From Cricetomys ansorgei (Eukaryota > Chordata > Mammalia > Rodentia > Nesomyidae), in contig JAMJFZ010000289.1 of NCBI GenBank assembly GCA_026225945.1, positions 4,771,001 through 4,835,000 on the forward strand: a DNA stretch of 64,000 bases, in the 5' to 3' direction. Position numbers and translations under genes: made by a program. Numbering within the stretch: position 1 is the stretch's first letter; the number at the start of each line of letters is the position of its first letter. The notes beneath the pieces were generated by a model. The model saw only the letters and a list, made by a program, of their open reading frames with translations, was not told the DNA's origin and made no database searches. Of this stretch, positions 1 through 11,775 are shown one piece after another.

Positions 1-3000
1 CATCATGATAACCCGTCTTTTAAGAAAAGCTAATTTTAGAACTAAGTCCTAATGTTCTATACATTTGGGATTGTTATCCTCTTTGCATGACAGAATTCTA
101 ACCCCTATTTGCTTGAGTTATAAAATAAAAGTAGAAAATAGAGTACGTGTAGAGCTATAAGGGAGCACATTAAACGCAAGGCTGGATTTTGCCAATAGGT
201 TTTATTCTACTGTGTGATTAGATATTTGTCTGGGCTTGGAATTAATAACCATTTTGACCTGTGGCCCTGCCTTGACACTGTGTATGTTAAAAAGCAGATT
301 CCTGAAAAATCTACATTTCTTGCATAGTTGAAGGTACTGGCATTCCCCTGCACTTTTTATCTCTCTTTCTCAGGTCCTGCGTAGAGATTCTTATTCATTT
401 GAAAAACTAAAGCTGCATTCTAATGAGTCAGACCCTAAGTGTTCATTTCATGGGCAATTTCTTCAGGTGCCAAACATCAACCAACATTTTCAGGTTCCGG
501 AGTGGGTACTATTGCTCATTTTGTCATGTGTGGTACCAGAATGCATTGCTTTCAAGATATTTAACACTATGCTGTTTTCTTGAAAAGCCACTCCCCAAAT
601 CGTGTCACTTTTTTTTTTTTTTCTGAACAGCTACCAGTATAATCTAAGAATGATTTAGTGGGATCAAAAGAAAAAAATTTAAGTGGAACCATTTGTCATA
701 ATGTGCACTAGTAAATAAATACTCTGGTCTCCATAATGAGAGGGCAGGAGAATATATTAGCCTCTAGCCATTAGTCACACATTCATCCAGAACACACTCA
801 GATCTCATTTGAATGGACACCCTCCAGTACATGTACTGGAAGAAGCCATGTCCTTACTGGCACAACACTGAAGACAAATTGCTTGGAAGTGTTTCCTCTA
901 TTTTGTAGCCCACATGAGCACAGTGATTGAGTTTGCAATTAATATTTCTGGATTCTTGCCCACTTACTCCTTGGGATAATGGGAAAAGCTGAAAGGTGAT
1001 GTTTGAATTCAACTTTCCTACGTTATTCAAAACAAATGGTCAAAAGCAGCATCAATTCTCAGACGTCATGGTTGCTCATTTCCTTAAGTCACTCTTGAAT
1101 CTGTAGCAAGCAACATTCTTGTATTTGAGCTGCACTGGCAGAGTACTTCCTTCCCTGTAGGCTGATTCATCCCTTCCTTGTCATGTTGACCAATAAATAG
1201 CAATCACAAGACTGATAGATGTTGAGGGTCTATGTTCATTATTCAGTCTTTTCTCTAGATAGAATCAGTTTGTATTTTGAAGCATAATTAAACTTTCCAT
1301 CTCAGGTTTTCTAAGCACTTGCAGATTCAAATATCTAGTATTTTTGTGTTGGGGGAAAATTCTCTTAGCATCTACAGTGTGGCCCAGTGTGTGAGGATTA
1401 AATTGATGGAAGGTCAAGCTGTGTGATGTCTTTACCAGCCTCATACATTCATAAAGCTAAGCATCCATATGTCGGTGGGCCACAGTAGAGAGCCTGATCT
1501 TTATAATCCTAACCTGAGGGAGAATGTTTCATTCTTGGGCATTTTGTTATGTAATGTTTATGCTGTGGAGCTTGGGAAATCATTTTAATTTAGGATGTGA
1601 GTGTCTCCATCTATTAGATAAGATGATATCATTTGCTATTGCCTCATGGAATATTTCTGAAGATTAAATTATATTGTTTCGTGTGGTGTTGGAAGAAATT
1701 TTATTTAATAAGCATTAGTAGATATATTCCCAATAAGAAATTAGAAAAAAAATCACACCTAATTCATTAACTTGTTCAATAAGTATTAAATGGTTTCTCT
1801 GTATAAATTGGTGCCTCAACTTCTCAGAAAGAAACTAATAGGGATTAAATTTTAATTTGTCTTCTATCAATCATTTGCTTTTAAAATATCAAAGGAAATC
1901 AAAATCTCTGGAAGGGATTGCAACAAACTGTGCAGGAAACTGTATTTCTAGAGTTTGAATTGTTGATATTATTTACTGTCTTTGTCTCTATGCTTAATAG
2001 TAGGAAATAAATGTATTATTGACTCATCACAATGCAAATATAGTTCAAGTATGCATAGTTCTTTTTATTTTCTGAAATGGAAGAAGACAGTCCACTCGAA
2101 TTAGCTTTTGAAATCTGACCAAATGCTCCAGATGTTCTAACCCTGCCGGCAGAGCTTTCCTGTGATCCATGTCAGATCCCCAGCTGTCAACACCAAGGCA
2201 CACCTGCCACTGGTTTATCGTCAGGAAATGACTTTCCGATTGTATTAGGAACTGAAGCACACTGCCCAATGGAGCATTCACCTTTGAAAAGAACCCGTGT
2301 CGCAGTATGATTTGTTTCAGAAAAACACAACAGCCTACAGAGCCTTCTTATACACTAACTTTGAACTTGGGACATTTTTTCTTATCCAGCACTAAGCCTG
2401 ACTTCGAAAAGCAATGTCTAAATATCTACTGATAACTCAGCATGAACAGAGTGTTCTGATGTGCTAAAGTCTCATCAGGTAAAGGCAAGTATTGACACGC
2501 TGACGGTATGTATTGAAAAAAATATCACTTTGTAAGCAGAACAAGATTAAAAATAACAACCTAATTAAGCAAAATTATTTGAAAGCCAATAGTTTTCAGG
2601 ATCTGATCAGAAGATTGATTTATCTAAGTAATTCAATTTTAGAGATGTGCAGAACTTAGAGGTAGCTAATGATGTAACTAAATTTGGAAAGTGGCAGTTG
2701 ATTGAAATGATAGCATAAGTGAAACCATGATCACTATGGCCGCCTCTTTTGCATGTTCCCTGGACGTTGTTGTACTTGATTTTATTTTTGTTTAAGGGAT
2801 GAAATGGGAAAATGGAAACGCTTTGTTTTGAAGTTGCAGATTCTGACTAAATTATCCTCTCTCATCCTCAGAATTTGCATTTATAAAGTAAAATGGCATT
2901 ACTCACATAATCTGGGTGCAAAAGAAATTATGGATGTTAATTATTCTCAAGATTAAGATATATTGAAGCGGGCGTGGGGATCTATACAGGTACCAAGCGC

Positions 3001-3379
3001 TGGAGGATTGTGAGCTGTGTATATCTAAATACTTTATGTACGTTGGTCTCTTGGGCTTTATGCCTTTCATCTTCTTCCTCTCCCTCTCTCCCCCTCCACT
3101 CCTCATCCTGCATCTTTCTTCATATATTGAACTGAAACTCTTGGAAATGATTGTATTATTCCAGTTGTTACTATTCTACTTCTTGGGTGGAAGATTACAG
3201 CACCCTAATTTATAACTCATTAGCAGATGTATAAATTGATCCATTTCAGTGGCTTGATTGCTGCAATTCCATAGCATATATTGAGCATTGGCTATATGCA
3301 TCAGTGCTGACAGATTCTCCTTTCACATTAGAATGGAGAGTGGGAATGTCCTGGTGAGACAGTACGTGCCTCTAAATCT
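1..3379. other. Unclassified AT-rich DNA with no recognised gene
   Basis: I find no convincing exon, RNA gene or named repeat here. Poly-T at 610-621 and scattered A/T runs are the only low-complexity features. The stretch at 2090-2285 is less AT-rich than its surroundings and carries several CpGs. It could be a conserved element or an old processed pseudogene, but I recognise no protein in either strand. Confidence 0.5.
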
Positions 3380-3473
3380 AGTACTTGAGAAACGAAGACA
3401 GGAAGATAGCAAGTTTGTGGCCAGCCTGGGCTACATACTGAGATCTTGTTTAAAAATATATCCAAAACCCTAA
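3380..3473 (+). repeat. B1-type SINE fragment (3' part)
   Basis: The order of landmarks matches the right half of rodent B1: a diverged 'gaggcaggaagatagc' core, then 'ggccagcctgggctacat' at about 3419-3436, then 'gagatcttgttt' in place of the usual end before the A-rich tail. The 5' A/B-box half is missing, so this is a truncated 7SL-derived copy. Confidence 0.75.
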
Positions 3474-3499
3474 AACCAAGAAATTGAGTCCAACTAATC

Positions 3500-3729
3500 A
3501 AGTGCCTTCCTAATGCTGTGATCCTTTAAAACAGTTCCTCATGCTGTGGTGATATCCCCCCCCAACCATAAAATTATTTTTGTTGCTACTTTGTAACTGT
3601 AATTTCACTACTGTTGTGAATTCTTATGTAACTGTCTGATATGGAGATGGTCTCAGGTGACCCTTTGAAAAGTGGTTTAACCCCACCCCACCCCTAAAGA
3701 GATTGCAAACCACAGGTTGAGAAGCACTG
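3500..3729. mobile_element. URR1-type hAT-Charlie MITE
   Basis: About 230 bp with the hallmarks of the rodent URR1 non-autonomous DNA transposon: 'acagttcctcatgctgtggt', 'aaccataaaattattttt', 'gttgctactttgtaactgta', and the terminal 'aaccacaggttgagaagcac', which is the hAT-Charlie-like terminal inverted repeat. The left terminus is poorly preserved. It encodes no transposase and is a fossil copy; its orientation is not meaningful for such a short element. Confidence 0.8.
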
Positions 3730-3761
3730 AAAAAAAACTAAAGAACAGAGAGCAGAATGTA

Positions 3762-3812
3762 TTTCTGGCATAAGGCTGGTGTGTGCAAGGCCCTGAATTC
3801 AGTCTTTATGAG
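3762..3812 (+). repeat. ID/tRNA-Ala-like SINE remnant
   Basis: The segment 'gtgtgcaaggccctgaattca' resembles the B-box part of ID and B4 heads ('gcaaggccctgggttcaat'). Only about 50 bp are recognisable, so chance similarity or part of a degraded B4 is possible. Confidence 0.35.
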
Positions 3813-3834
3813 GGCAGGAAGTTAGTCAAGTAGG

Positions 3835-4035
3835 AAATAAGAAAGGAGTAGAAAGGAAAAACTAGAAATATTAAGGAAAGGCAGGAGACAGAATAAAGGA
3901 AAAGGAGAAAGGGGAAAGAGAAGGCAGAATGGGAAAGAAAGGAACAGGAAGGAGAGTAAAGGATAGACAAGGTGGAGAAGGGTTGGAAGAGGAAGGGAAA
4001 GCCTGAGACAGCAAAACAGAAGACAGAGTGAGAAC
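3835..4035. repeat. Polypurine (GGAA/GAAA-rich) tract
   Basis: Roughly 200 bp of almost pure purine on the plus strand, built of irregular gaaagg, ggaaag and agaagg units without a fixed period. The long open frames on the opposite strand here, rich in Ser/Phe/Leu/Pro, are a by-product of the strand bias and not a gene. Confidence 0.8.
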
Positions 4036-4639
4036 AGTTTAGGGCCAAACATTAATGCAATACAGCTCTTGCTCTTGAAGGTCATATTTATTTCCATGGA
4101 AACATTTCTCACAACTCTGATAATTTATATAGATACATTTTATGGCCGAGAATGTGCTTATAAAATCTTGACTACATCAACATTCAACAGATGTTTTAGC
4201 TACATCTATTTTAAGGCCCCATGTTGGACTCCAGATGAGTTCAATTTTAGGGAACTTAACTCATCTATGTAAAGCCCTGTGTTTGATTCCTAGGTCTGCA
4301 AATGTAAACAAACCAAAAAACAAATAATAAAACCCTGCATAATACATAACCATCTCTTTTGCTCACACAATTCCTTTATTGTGTTGCCACACATGGAGGA
4401 AAGCATAAATGTCTGTGAAGGTTACATACAATCAAGATAACCTAGAGCTAGTACTGGAAAGCTGGGACTGGACTACATAAGCAAGGCTACTCATGCTAAA
4501 TGGATAATAGCAGACCTTTACCTTAAATAGTATGGTACTAATGTTAAAAGGTTTTGACATCAATTTGTCAGCTGTATATGATTTAGCAATTAAACAGTTA
4601 CTGATTCCTCCCTTATAATTTGTAAATTTTATTAAAGGT

Positions 4640-6550
4640 CATGTTGATTATGATTACAAATGAGCCTCTGCACACTGCTCCAACTCCGTGAAACATTCAT
4701 ATGCAGATTTCGAGTGGATATAAGTTTTTATTTCTTTGGAATAAACAACACACTGCAGATTGAGTGCAATTGCTGGGCCATACCTGATTGACATGGTTAG
4801 GTTTGCACAATAAGGTCCAGGACCTTTGCCTGTCCATCATCCCAGCTCCTGTTGTAGAGTTTTTCTATAGTACTGCTTTTGCATTTTCATCAAAAATCAA
4901 CACATAGGTTTGTGGGAGTCTATTGTATGTGTTTTGTTATATTTGAATTTTCCTTTGTTGTAAACAAAGAGTAGAATTGCTAGGTCACGGGCATTATTAA
5001 AATACACGAAAGGAAAAGGAGCCTCTCTGCAGTAGTCAGCAGCATCAGCCGTCTAGCTATTTTCTAGAGGCAAAACCACATCCTTCATGCTTTCTAGGTT
5101 TTGAATTATTTTTCTGACCTATTGGAGAGAAGTACAAAAATAGCCTATTATAATTATGTACTTACATTTTTTAATGTCAACATTTATTTCCTTTATATTT
5201 TGAAGGTTTTTATTAACTGTATATAATGCATTTAGGATCACTTATATCTTCTTGAATATTTTATTTAATAATGATTAAAATTCTCAGTTGTGACTGATAA
5301 TATTTATCTTAAAGACAACTTTGCCATAATAGTCTATATTTTTCTCAAGAGTGCGTATGGTCTGCATTGTTTACCATCTTTTCAAGTTTCTATTAAATAT
5401 TTGTTTTACATAGCTTATAGAAGGACTGTGCTTCACAATACACCCAGGTAGCTTCGATCATTTAAGTAAATGATCAGCATAGATTGTTATTGGAGTTCCT
5501 GCAGTGTAGCTGCAGATGAGTCTGGTAAGGTCTGTATGCTTGCTACTCTTTTTGATTGGATCTACTGTTTTTATTGACCATATTTGTAGTTTTCTTTATC
5601 TATGTGCATTGTACTTTCAGATATCTTCTCCATTCAGTCAGAAGATCTTCCTTTATCTTTCCCTGAAGCACACACCTGCCAGTGGCAAATGGTATTTACT
5701 CCACAAGACCTTAAAAGAATCAGATTCCTTCTTCTTATTGAATTTTTTTTCACAGTACAGCCATAAAAATAATAAACTGCTTTTTTAATGTAGTAAGCAT
5801 TTTCCTTGGATTCCTTTGAAAAATTTCCCATTATCGTTATCGTTCATTTTTAACCATGTGTCATGGTTAAAAGGCACAAGGTCTTGATATTTTGCCTAAT
5901 ATTTTGATGGGTCTGATGCAGAATGCTATTGACCGTTTGCAGATTTGATTTTGTATTTGTATCAAATTGGGAAAATAATAGGAAACTTTTGGTAAATATC
6001 CATCAAGTCTAATTTGGCATAAAATGTCATCTTGTCTTTTCCCCTTAGACTTCAGAGAAACATATATTAGGCGCAAAAGTTGTCAATGAACATGTCTGAC
6101 ACTTGTGACCATTGTCTCCCTGTGTCATTCAGCTCAGGAATTTTATACTCCCCTGCCTATATACTGCTGTTTAATTCCTCCTGTAGAACACTGCCTCTTG
6201 CTATGACTCTTTGGAATATCTTTTTCATATTAAATTTTAATTTTTGATCTTAACTTCTTCTTTGGTTTGACAGTCATTTTGTTGCTAACAGTGCCTGCCT
6301 GTGTGATAAATATGCCTTTAAAATTACTGAACACATCTGCAAGGTCTTTTCTAAAGTGCTCTGTCCGCTATGCTGGGATGCCTGTTTCTATGAATTGCTG
6401 TTTTCCTCTGAATGCAGCCTACAATTTTCTTCTTTGATCTAAGTCTAGTAATGTGGTTGGTTTTTTTCAGTATGAATGCTATGATCTGAAGAAAAAATGG
6501 CATATACCATCTTCTTTTAATGATTCATTATTTTGTTGCCATTTGATTTT
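4640..6550 (-). mobile_element. Old L1 (L1M/HAL1-like), antisense, heavily decayed
   Basis: Landmarks appear in the order expected for an L1 read backwards from its 3' end. At 4715-4775 there is a form of 'gtttttatttctttggaata' and 'gcaattgctgggccatac', the reverse of the region near the ORF2 end. Near 4890-4925 is a 'caaaaatcaacacatagg' block. Near 5240-5370 is 'atatcttcttgaatatttta' with 'gataatatttatcttaaaga'. Near 6390-6460 is a motif resembling the 5' part of ancient L1/HAL1 antisense. No reading frame survives, and boundaries and subfamily are approximate. Confidence 0.45.
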
Positions 6551-7011
6551 TGAGGGGCTAGTCTAATTCTATAAGCCTATGGTAGTAAATTTCTTTGGAT
6601 AAGTATAGAGTTACACACAGTGAGATAGAAAAGTCTTTACTCCTAAATTCTTGCCTTTGTTAAAATCTATCTTCAAAATCCGAAAAAGTCACAAAGTATT
6701 CTGCACCATAGATGATGAAAACTCCAATTTCTCTCCTTTTGACGAGATCTGCCTCGACCCCCAATTGTCTTCTCCCTCCCCTCCTTGAACATTGCATTGT
6801 TCATTTATGACCTACATTCTCTTAGATTTTAACCCTTGATTATTTTTCATATATATAATGTAAGTAAGTAGAATTTTGTCTAAGCTCTACAGAGATAAAG
6901 CCTGCTTATCAACTAGCGTTTTTCAATATCTGGAATTTTTAATTTCCTATCAATATTAATTTATTTTATGTGAGAGTAAAATACAATTGGTACTTGTCAT
7001 TTGTTTGCTTG
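6551..7011. other. Unclassified AT-rich DNA
   Basis: No gene or clear repeat. The only notable feature is the pyrimidine-rich, CpG-containing segment at 6740-6790. Confidence 0.45.
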
Positions 7012-7110
7012 TTTAAGGTGGGATTGTGCTGTCGTTCAAAGTAGCCTTGACCTTGCTGTGTAGCCCAGACTGATTGCAACCACATGTTTTGCCTAACACA
7101 ATATCCTAAT
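7012..7110 (-). repeat. B1-type SINE fragment, antisense
   Basis: The plus strand reads 'gccttgaccttgctgtgtag' followed by 'cccagactgattgcaacc', the reverse-strand signature of B1/PB1 ('...tgtgtagcccaggctggc...'). The rest is diverged and the head and tail are not clear. Confidence 0.6.
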
Positions 7111-8114
7111 CTCTTGTCATGTCTTAAGGACTATTACAGAAACTAAATATATAGCTTGATTTTAAAAAATTGTGGTAAAAATGAGGAATACAAAAGATGC
7201 CAGTCATCTTGGAGTTCTGTGTTCCTCACTGAAATTAAAATCAATTTTCTATTATATCTATGTACTAAGGGAAGAGAATATTTCACTACAGGGTTTTGTT
7301 GTTCTAGATTGTCAGTAGCGCTGGCCATCTGAAGACATATCATATCTTATTATGTTTAGCTTGATCATATCTTATCATATATTGCTCTGTCTGTATCGCA
7401 AGCTAAAGACCTACAGGTTTCAGTAGAAGATGTTACAACTATAACCCATTCAGCCTTTGCTACTAAGTACACAATTCAAAGTAGATAATTGGCATTTACT
7501 TATCCCCCAAAACAGTCTAACATAGATCCTGTTCTTACCCAAGTTTTATAGGTTTAGAAGTTTGTTCATTAACTCCTGGCCTAATAACCCAAGTAGAAAA
7601 TTCACTGGATCTATGTTGGGTGCTTCTGCCTCATTGCCCTTGTAATACAGTTCTATAATTCTTTTATGCTTTTAATGTTCTGTTAGTGAGGAGCATTACT
7701 ATCAAGTATCTCAGTCATATTTATTTTGGTTATAAATATTCTATGAATCCCTCAGTTTGTTTTTCTTTAATGTTTAAAGTGCTTTGCCATGTATTTGCTA
7801 CATTACAAAGAGCCAATAAAGGCAATTATTAGGGGCTTACATTTACATTAAACAAGGATTCTATTGATAAAAATAGGTACATTTTAAATTTTTATGTTGT
7901 TTCAAATAGCTTAAACATAAAAGGGCCAATTTTCATAATAAACCATAAACTTACCACTACTAGGAAATAGAGAATACACACTATCAGTGAGTTAAATAGC
8001 TAATACTAAAAAGCAACATAAGAGAAAGAGAAAGGAATACAATTGAAACTAAAGAATGAAGAGTCTATTAAAAATTATTTAAGTAAGAAACTTTAAATAG
8101 ATGTTTTTCTTCAT

Positions 8115-8415
8115 GTTATGGCTCCAGAGATAACTTCACGTGTAAAGCTTGCAGTGCAAACATGAAGGCTTAAGTTCAAATCACTAGGATGCTTTTTTTA
8201 AAGTGAGAGGTGGGAGATGGTAGAAATGGAAACATGAAAATTCCAGAGATCCACAGGTCAGCCAATCTGCAGAAAATGTGATGCTGTAGACCATTAACTT
8301 CAGTGGGAGATCCTGTCTCAAATTATTAGTTATACACTGAGAAATGCATTGCAGCATCAGCCTCAGGTCTCTACATGTACCTACAAGGTGGAGTACATGG
8401 TAGAATATGTGTACA
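8115..8415 (+). repeat. B4 SINE (tRNA/B1 composite)
   Basis: The tRNA-like head is seen as 'gcttgcagtgcaaacatgaa' and 'ttaagttcaaatcact' at about 8149-8185. A B1-like middle follows with 'caggtcagccaatctgc' and 'gagatcctgtctcaaatt', then the tail 'cctcaggtctctacatgtac'. Order and spacing match B4. The copy is old, with many substitutions and a short tail. Confidence 0.7.
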
Positions 8416-8889
8416 TATTTATTACCACCAAAGTAGTTAATTTGAAAAATGACTATATGATTAAAGGAAAGAACAGAAAAATATTATAATTTTTATAATT
8501 TTTGTAATTATAATTATAAAACATATTATACATTCTTCAGCTAATAAAAGACTTGTGATTCCATTAAGTAATTCAGTAAGTAACATGTAAAATCCTAAAA
8601 TAAGGTAGGAAAAATATAAAAGAAATAAAAGTCATACAGATCACAGGGAAAGAAATAAATCTATAGTTGTTTGACATAGCATAATGTGTAAAAAAAAAAC
8701 ATCAAGAGGAATTTACAGAAGTCCTTCTGGAAGTAAGTTACTTCCAAGCCTGCAGGACAAATAGTGCCAAATGATGGTTAATTTTCCTTCTACTTTCTAA
8801 TAAATAACAAGAGAAAATTTAAACTTGAAACAATATTGAAAACTGAGATAATGAATGATACTGAGGGAGAGTTAGCTCAATGCATAGAC

Positions 8890-9528
8890 ACACCAAGAAA
8901 AATCTCAAAACTTTATGAAGAAAATAAAAGAGAACTAAGTGGGAACATTCTATAAGAATGAATAGGAAGGTGATATGGTCATTATGTCTTTTCTTTCCAA
9001 ATTAACCTATCAGCTCAATGCAGTCCCAGTAGAATTCTAGAGTTATCATCAAGTTATTGACAAACTTATTCTAAAGCTTGTGTTAAAGGCAAAGGCCCAG
9101 AAAGCAGGCATGAAGAACCAGGCTACTTGACTAAGCTCAGTCAGGAGTCAAGATGGTGTGGTAAAAATGAAAGAGTAAACAGACATCAGTGCTTGTAAAG
9201 AGTCCAGATACAGGCCTTGCAAATGTAGCCAACAAATCTGTGACAAGCAGATAACTGATCACAGGTAGCTTTCCAACTAAAAGTACAGAAACAACAGTAC
9301 TATAACATAGTACAAACTACCATGTAAAATGTTAATACAGACACATCACTTATAACCTTCATTAAAAAGCGTCTCGAAATAGATGATAGACCTGAATGTG
9401 AATCACAAAACTCCTGGAATACTACAAGACCACACAGAAGGAAGCCAGGATGATCTTGGATAAACTTTGACTTTTTAGATTTTATGCCAAAGTATAGTCC
9501 ATGAAAGAATTAATGGATAATATGGGCT
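8890..9528 (+). mobile_element. L1 ORF2 C-terminal fragment
   Basis: Several consecutive landmarks of the L1 ORF2 region downstream of the reverse transcriptase occur in order. Examples are 'caaattaacctatcagctca', 'caagatggtgtggtaaaaat', 'aaatgtagccaacaaatctg', and 'agtatagtccatgaaagaat' at 9491-9510. The frame is broken throughout. The element is interrupted at 9531 by a MaLR-type LTR and appears to resume at about 10270 and 10550, so it is the oldest layer of a nested block. Confidence 0.75.
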
Positions 9529-9530
9529 CC

Positions 9531-9922
9531 TGTCTTAGGGTTTCTATTGCTATTATAAAACATTGTCCAAAAGAGACTTGGGGAGGAAAAGTTTTATTTT
9601 AGCTAACATTTGCCCATCACAGTCCATCATCAATGTAAGTCAAGATAGAAACTCAGGGCAGGAACCTAGAAACACATACTGTTGTTGAAGCAATGAAGGA
9701 GTGCTTTATACTGGCTTGCTCTGCACGACCTACTCAACATGTTTTCTCATAACATTCAAGATCACCAGTCCAGGGTATTACCAGACACAGTAAGCTGATT
9801 CTTACCTATGTTAATAATCAGTCAAGGAAATGCACCACTGGCTTCTGAAAGGCTGTTGGGAGCATTTTCTTAATTGAGGTTCCTTCTTCCAACATGACTC
9901 TAGCTTGGGTCAAGTTGGCAGA
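9531..9922 (-). mobile_element. MaLR-type (MTD-like) solo LTR, antisense
   Basis: It starts 'tgtcttagggtttctattgc' and continues with 'gacttggggaggaaaagttt', 'gaaactcagggcaggaacct', 'gtgctttatactggcttgct' and 'ttcttaattgaggttcc', ending near 'agcttgggtcaagttggca'. This is the reverse of the rodent ERVL-MaLR LTR family that I know as MTD. The family name is from memory; the shared sequence with 30350-30755 and 62493-62860 is directly visible. It lies inside older L1 DNA. Confidence 0.7.
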
Positions 9923-10240
9923 GGGGAGTTTCTGACCTTTTTCTGTTCTTGGGACCCTTTTGCTCCTGGCAGGTTGCCTAGCTCACTTGTGATGTAGGGA
10001 TTAGTAGCCAGCCTTGTTCCATCTTGCTATGTCATACCCCGTTGGAGTGGTAACCATAGGAGGACTGTTTTTTTCTGGGGAGAAATAGGGTAGGGGATTA
10101 TGGGTGGTGGTAGTGGGGTAGGTCTGAGGGAGATGGGAGATGGGGGAACTGGGAGGAGCAGAGGAAGGGGAGGAGGGGTGTCAGGATGTATTGAATAAGT
10201 TGTATGAGAAAAATAAAATAAAATAAAACAATAGCCAGAA
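9923..10240 (+). mobile_element. 5'-truncated rodent L1, 3' UTR and A-rich tail
   Basis: The segment carries typical rodent L1 3' UTR pieces: 'ttctgttcttgggaccc', 'ccttgttccatcttgctatg', then a G-rich polypurine stretch at 10080-10180 with 'gaactgggaggagcagagg'. It ends with 'gaaaaataaaataaaataaa' as tail. It appears younger than the ORF2 fragment around it. The order suggests a later insertion beside the MaLR LTR. Confidence 0.7.
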
Positions 10241-10269
10241 CAATTCCCTTAAAAATAAAATGAATAAAC

Positions 10270-10343
10270 AAAAAATAAATAGTGAAAGAAAATGAAAACA
10301 GAAGCCACAACCTAGGAGAAAGTATTTGTAGAAGACACATCTG
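10270..10343 (+). mobile_element. Continuation of old L1 ORF2 fragment
   Basis: 'gaaaatgaaaacagaagcca' then 'caacctaggagaaagtattt' corresponds to the L1 ORF2 segment directly downstream of that at 9500, so it belongs to the same old L1 interrupted by later insertions. It is cut at about 10344 by the B3. Confidence 0.6.
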
Positions 10344-10545
10344 AAGCCTGTGAGATGGCTCATCGGGCAGGAGTACTTGCTATGCTCATCTGAGGATATG
10401 AATTCCATTGCTGTAACACACACAAAGGTAGATGGAGAAAACCCACTCTACAAAGCTGTCCTCTGACCCCCACCTGGTCACTGTGCTATGTGTTCCTTCC
10501 CCATATGCATCATACATGTACACAGAATATTAATAAATAAAAAAT
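10344..10545 (+). repeat. B3 SINE
   Basis: The tRNA-derived head 'tgtgagatggctcatcgggc' is followed by 'ggtagatggagaaaacccac', 'aaagctgtcctctgaccccc' and a tail with 'ttaataaataaaaaattaag'. The 'ctgtcctctgacc' block distinguishes B3 from B2. Confidence 0.8.
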
Positions 10546-10549
10546 TAAG

Positions 10550-10720
10550 ACATGCCTGATAAAGTCTATTATTCAAAAATATAAAAAGAGCTCTTAAATA
10601 AACAACCAAATAAAATGTGGCTTAAATATTTTGATACCACATCAAAATGCACATTATAAATAATCATATGAAAATATGGTCCTCGTTATGTTGTCAGCAA
10701 AATACAAATTAGTGCAAAAT
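10550..10720 (+). mobile_element. Continuation of old L1 ORF2 fragment (last piece)
   Basis: 'gcctgataaagtctattatt' followed by a diverged 'caaaaatataaaaagagctc' matches the ORF2 segment that follows the 10270-10343 piece. 'catatgaaaatatggtcctc' and 'gcaaaatacaaattagtgca' extend it to about 10720. Confidence 0.55.
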
Positions 10721-10721
10721 A

Positions 10722-10820
10722 GGATGAGTGTTTTGGCACCCCTGTAACTCCAACAATTGAGTGGTAAAGCAGGAGGATCCTGGGCTTTAGACAAACTGGT
10801 ATCAAATAAAACAAAACAAA
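10722..10820 (+). repeat. B1-type SINE, diverged
   Basis: 'ttttggcacccctgtaactc' and 'gtggtaaagcaggaggatcc' match the B1 pattern of A box, B box and 'gaggcaggaggatc' core. The tail is built of 'aaaacaaaacaaaataag'. Confidence 0.55.
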
Positions 10821-10910
10821 ATAAGAGTAAACAGATTAGCCCTGAAAATATATAAGCAAGTACATTATACAGACTGAACAAGTTATATTTATGAATATAT
10901 GTGTAGGTGG

Positions 10911-10948
10911 ACACACACACACACACACACACACATGCACACACATAT
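10911..10948. repeat. (CA)n microsatellite
   Basis: An almost uninterrupted ACAC run, then 'atgcacacacatata'. The open frame on the opposite strand here is repeat-derived. Confidence 0.95.
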
Positions 10949-10974
10949 AATGCATGCAACAACAATTAATGACA

Positions 10975-11100
10975 AAAGTGGCTATGAATTTGAAAGAGAG
11001 CAAGGAGGGATATATAGGAAGATTTGGAGGGAGGGAGTGGAAGAATGAATTGGTACAATTATTATAATATCAAAATAAAAAAGAAAAAAAGAAAAATAAT
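10975..11100 (+). mobile_element. L1 3' terminus with A-rich tail
   Basis: 'atgaatttgaaagagagcaa' followed by a G/A-rich stretch ('ggagggagggagtggaagaa'), then an 'attattataatatcaaaata' motif and an A-rich tail. The same terminus occurs at 23010-23125. Confidence 0.7.
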
Positions 11101-11189
11101 GAGATGCATGCCATCATCTGGAATACTATGTTCCAAGTCTATAAATCTGAGGACAAATGCTGAGGAGATATGGACTGTGGTGATTATCT

Positions 11190-11775
11190 TTTGTTGTTCA
11201 TAAGAATGTAGTGCACTGCAGCCAGTGTGGAGAACACTGGCAGAACCAAACATATTCTTACCATGTGATCCTATAACCACAGCTTTGATAGTTACCCATT
11301 TGAGCTAAAATATTTTGTTCACGTGAGAACTACTATCCAGAATTCCCTGACTGTAATTGCCCAAACTTGGAAGCATTCTAGATGTGAATCAGATTGTGGC
11401 TAGACCATGTTTGGTCCACCTATACAGTGGAATGCTTGCATGCAGGAAGCTTAAATGTTAAGTGTAAAAATTCCAATATGTAATAGTTGCTTGCCATATA
11501 GCCCAATCTATATGAAGCAAAATTGTAGAAGCAGATAAAAATCAATGGTAGGAACTAGTGGGGAGCAAAGATGGATTCATAGGCAGGGCAGTAGGTAGAG
11601 ACACAGTGACATTATTCTATGTGATGTATAATGGCAGATGTCTGGCACATTTGTTCAAACCTTGACAGTACACCACTCTGCAAACTAACAACTCTGGACA
11701 TAGCAACATGTTTCATCAGTTATAGCAAATGTGATGTTCTGTGGGATACATCCTCATGGGGGTTTCATCTGTGTG
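11190..11775 (+). mobile_element. Old L1 (L1ME/L1MC-like) 3' end
   Basis: In order: 'gccagtgtggagaacactgg', 'accatgtgatcctataacc', 'gtaattgcccaaacttggaa', 'ccacctatacagtggaatgc', 'tatatgaagcaaaattgtag' and 'gacagtacaccactctgc'. These are characteristic of the ancient mammalian L1 ORF2 end and 3' UTR. It is strongly diverged and predates the rodent SINEs here. Confidence 0.65.

Noticed and set aside
3806..4112. Two overlapping minus-strand frames of 80 and 96 codons
   Set aside because: They arise from the polypurine tract on the other strand; composition is Ser/Phe/Leu/Pro only.
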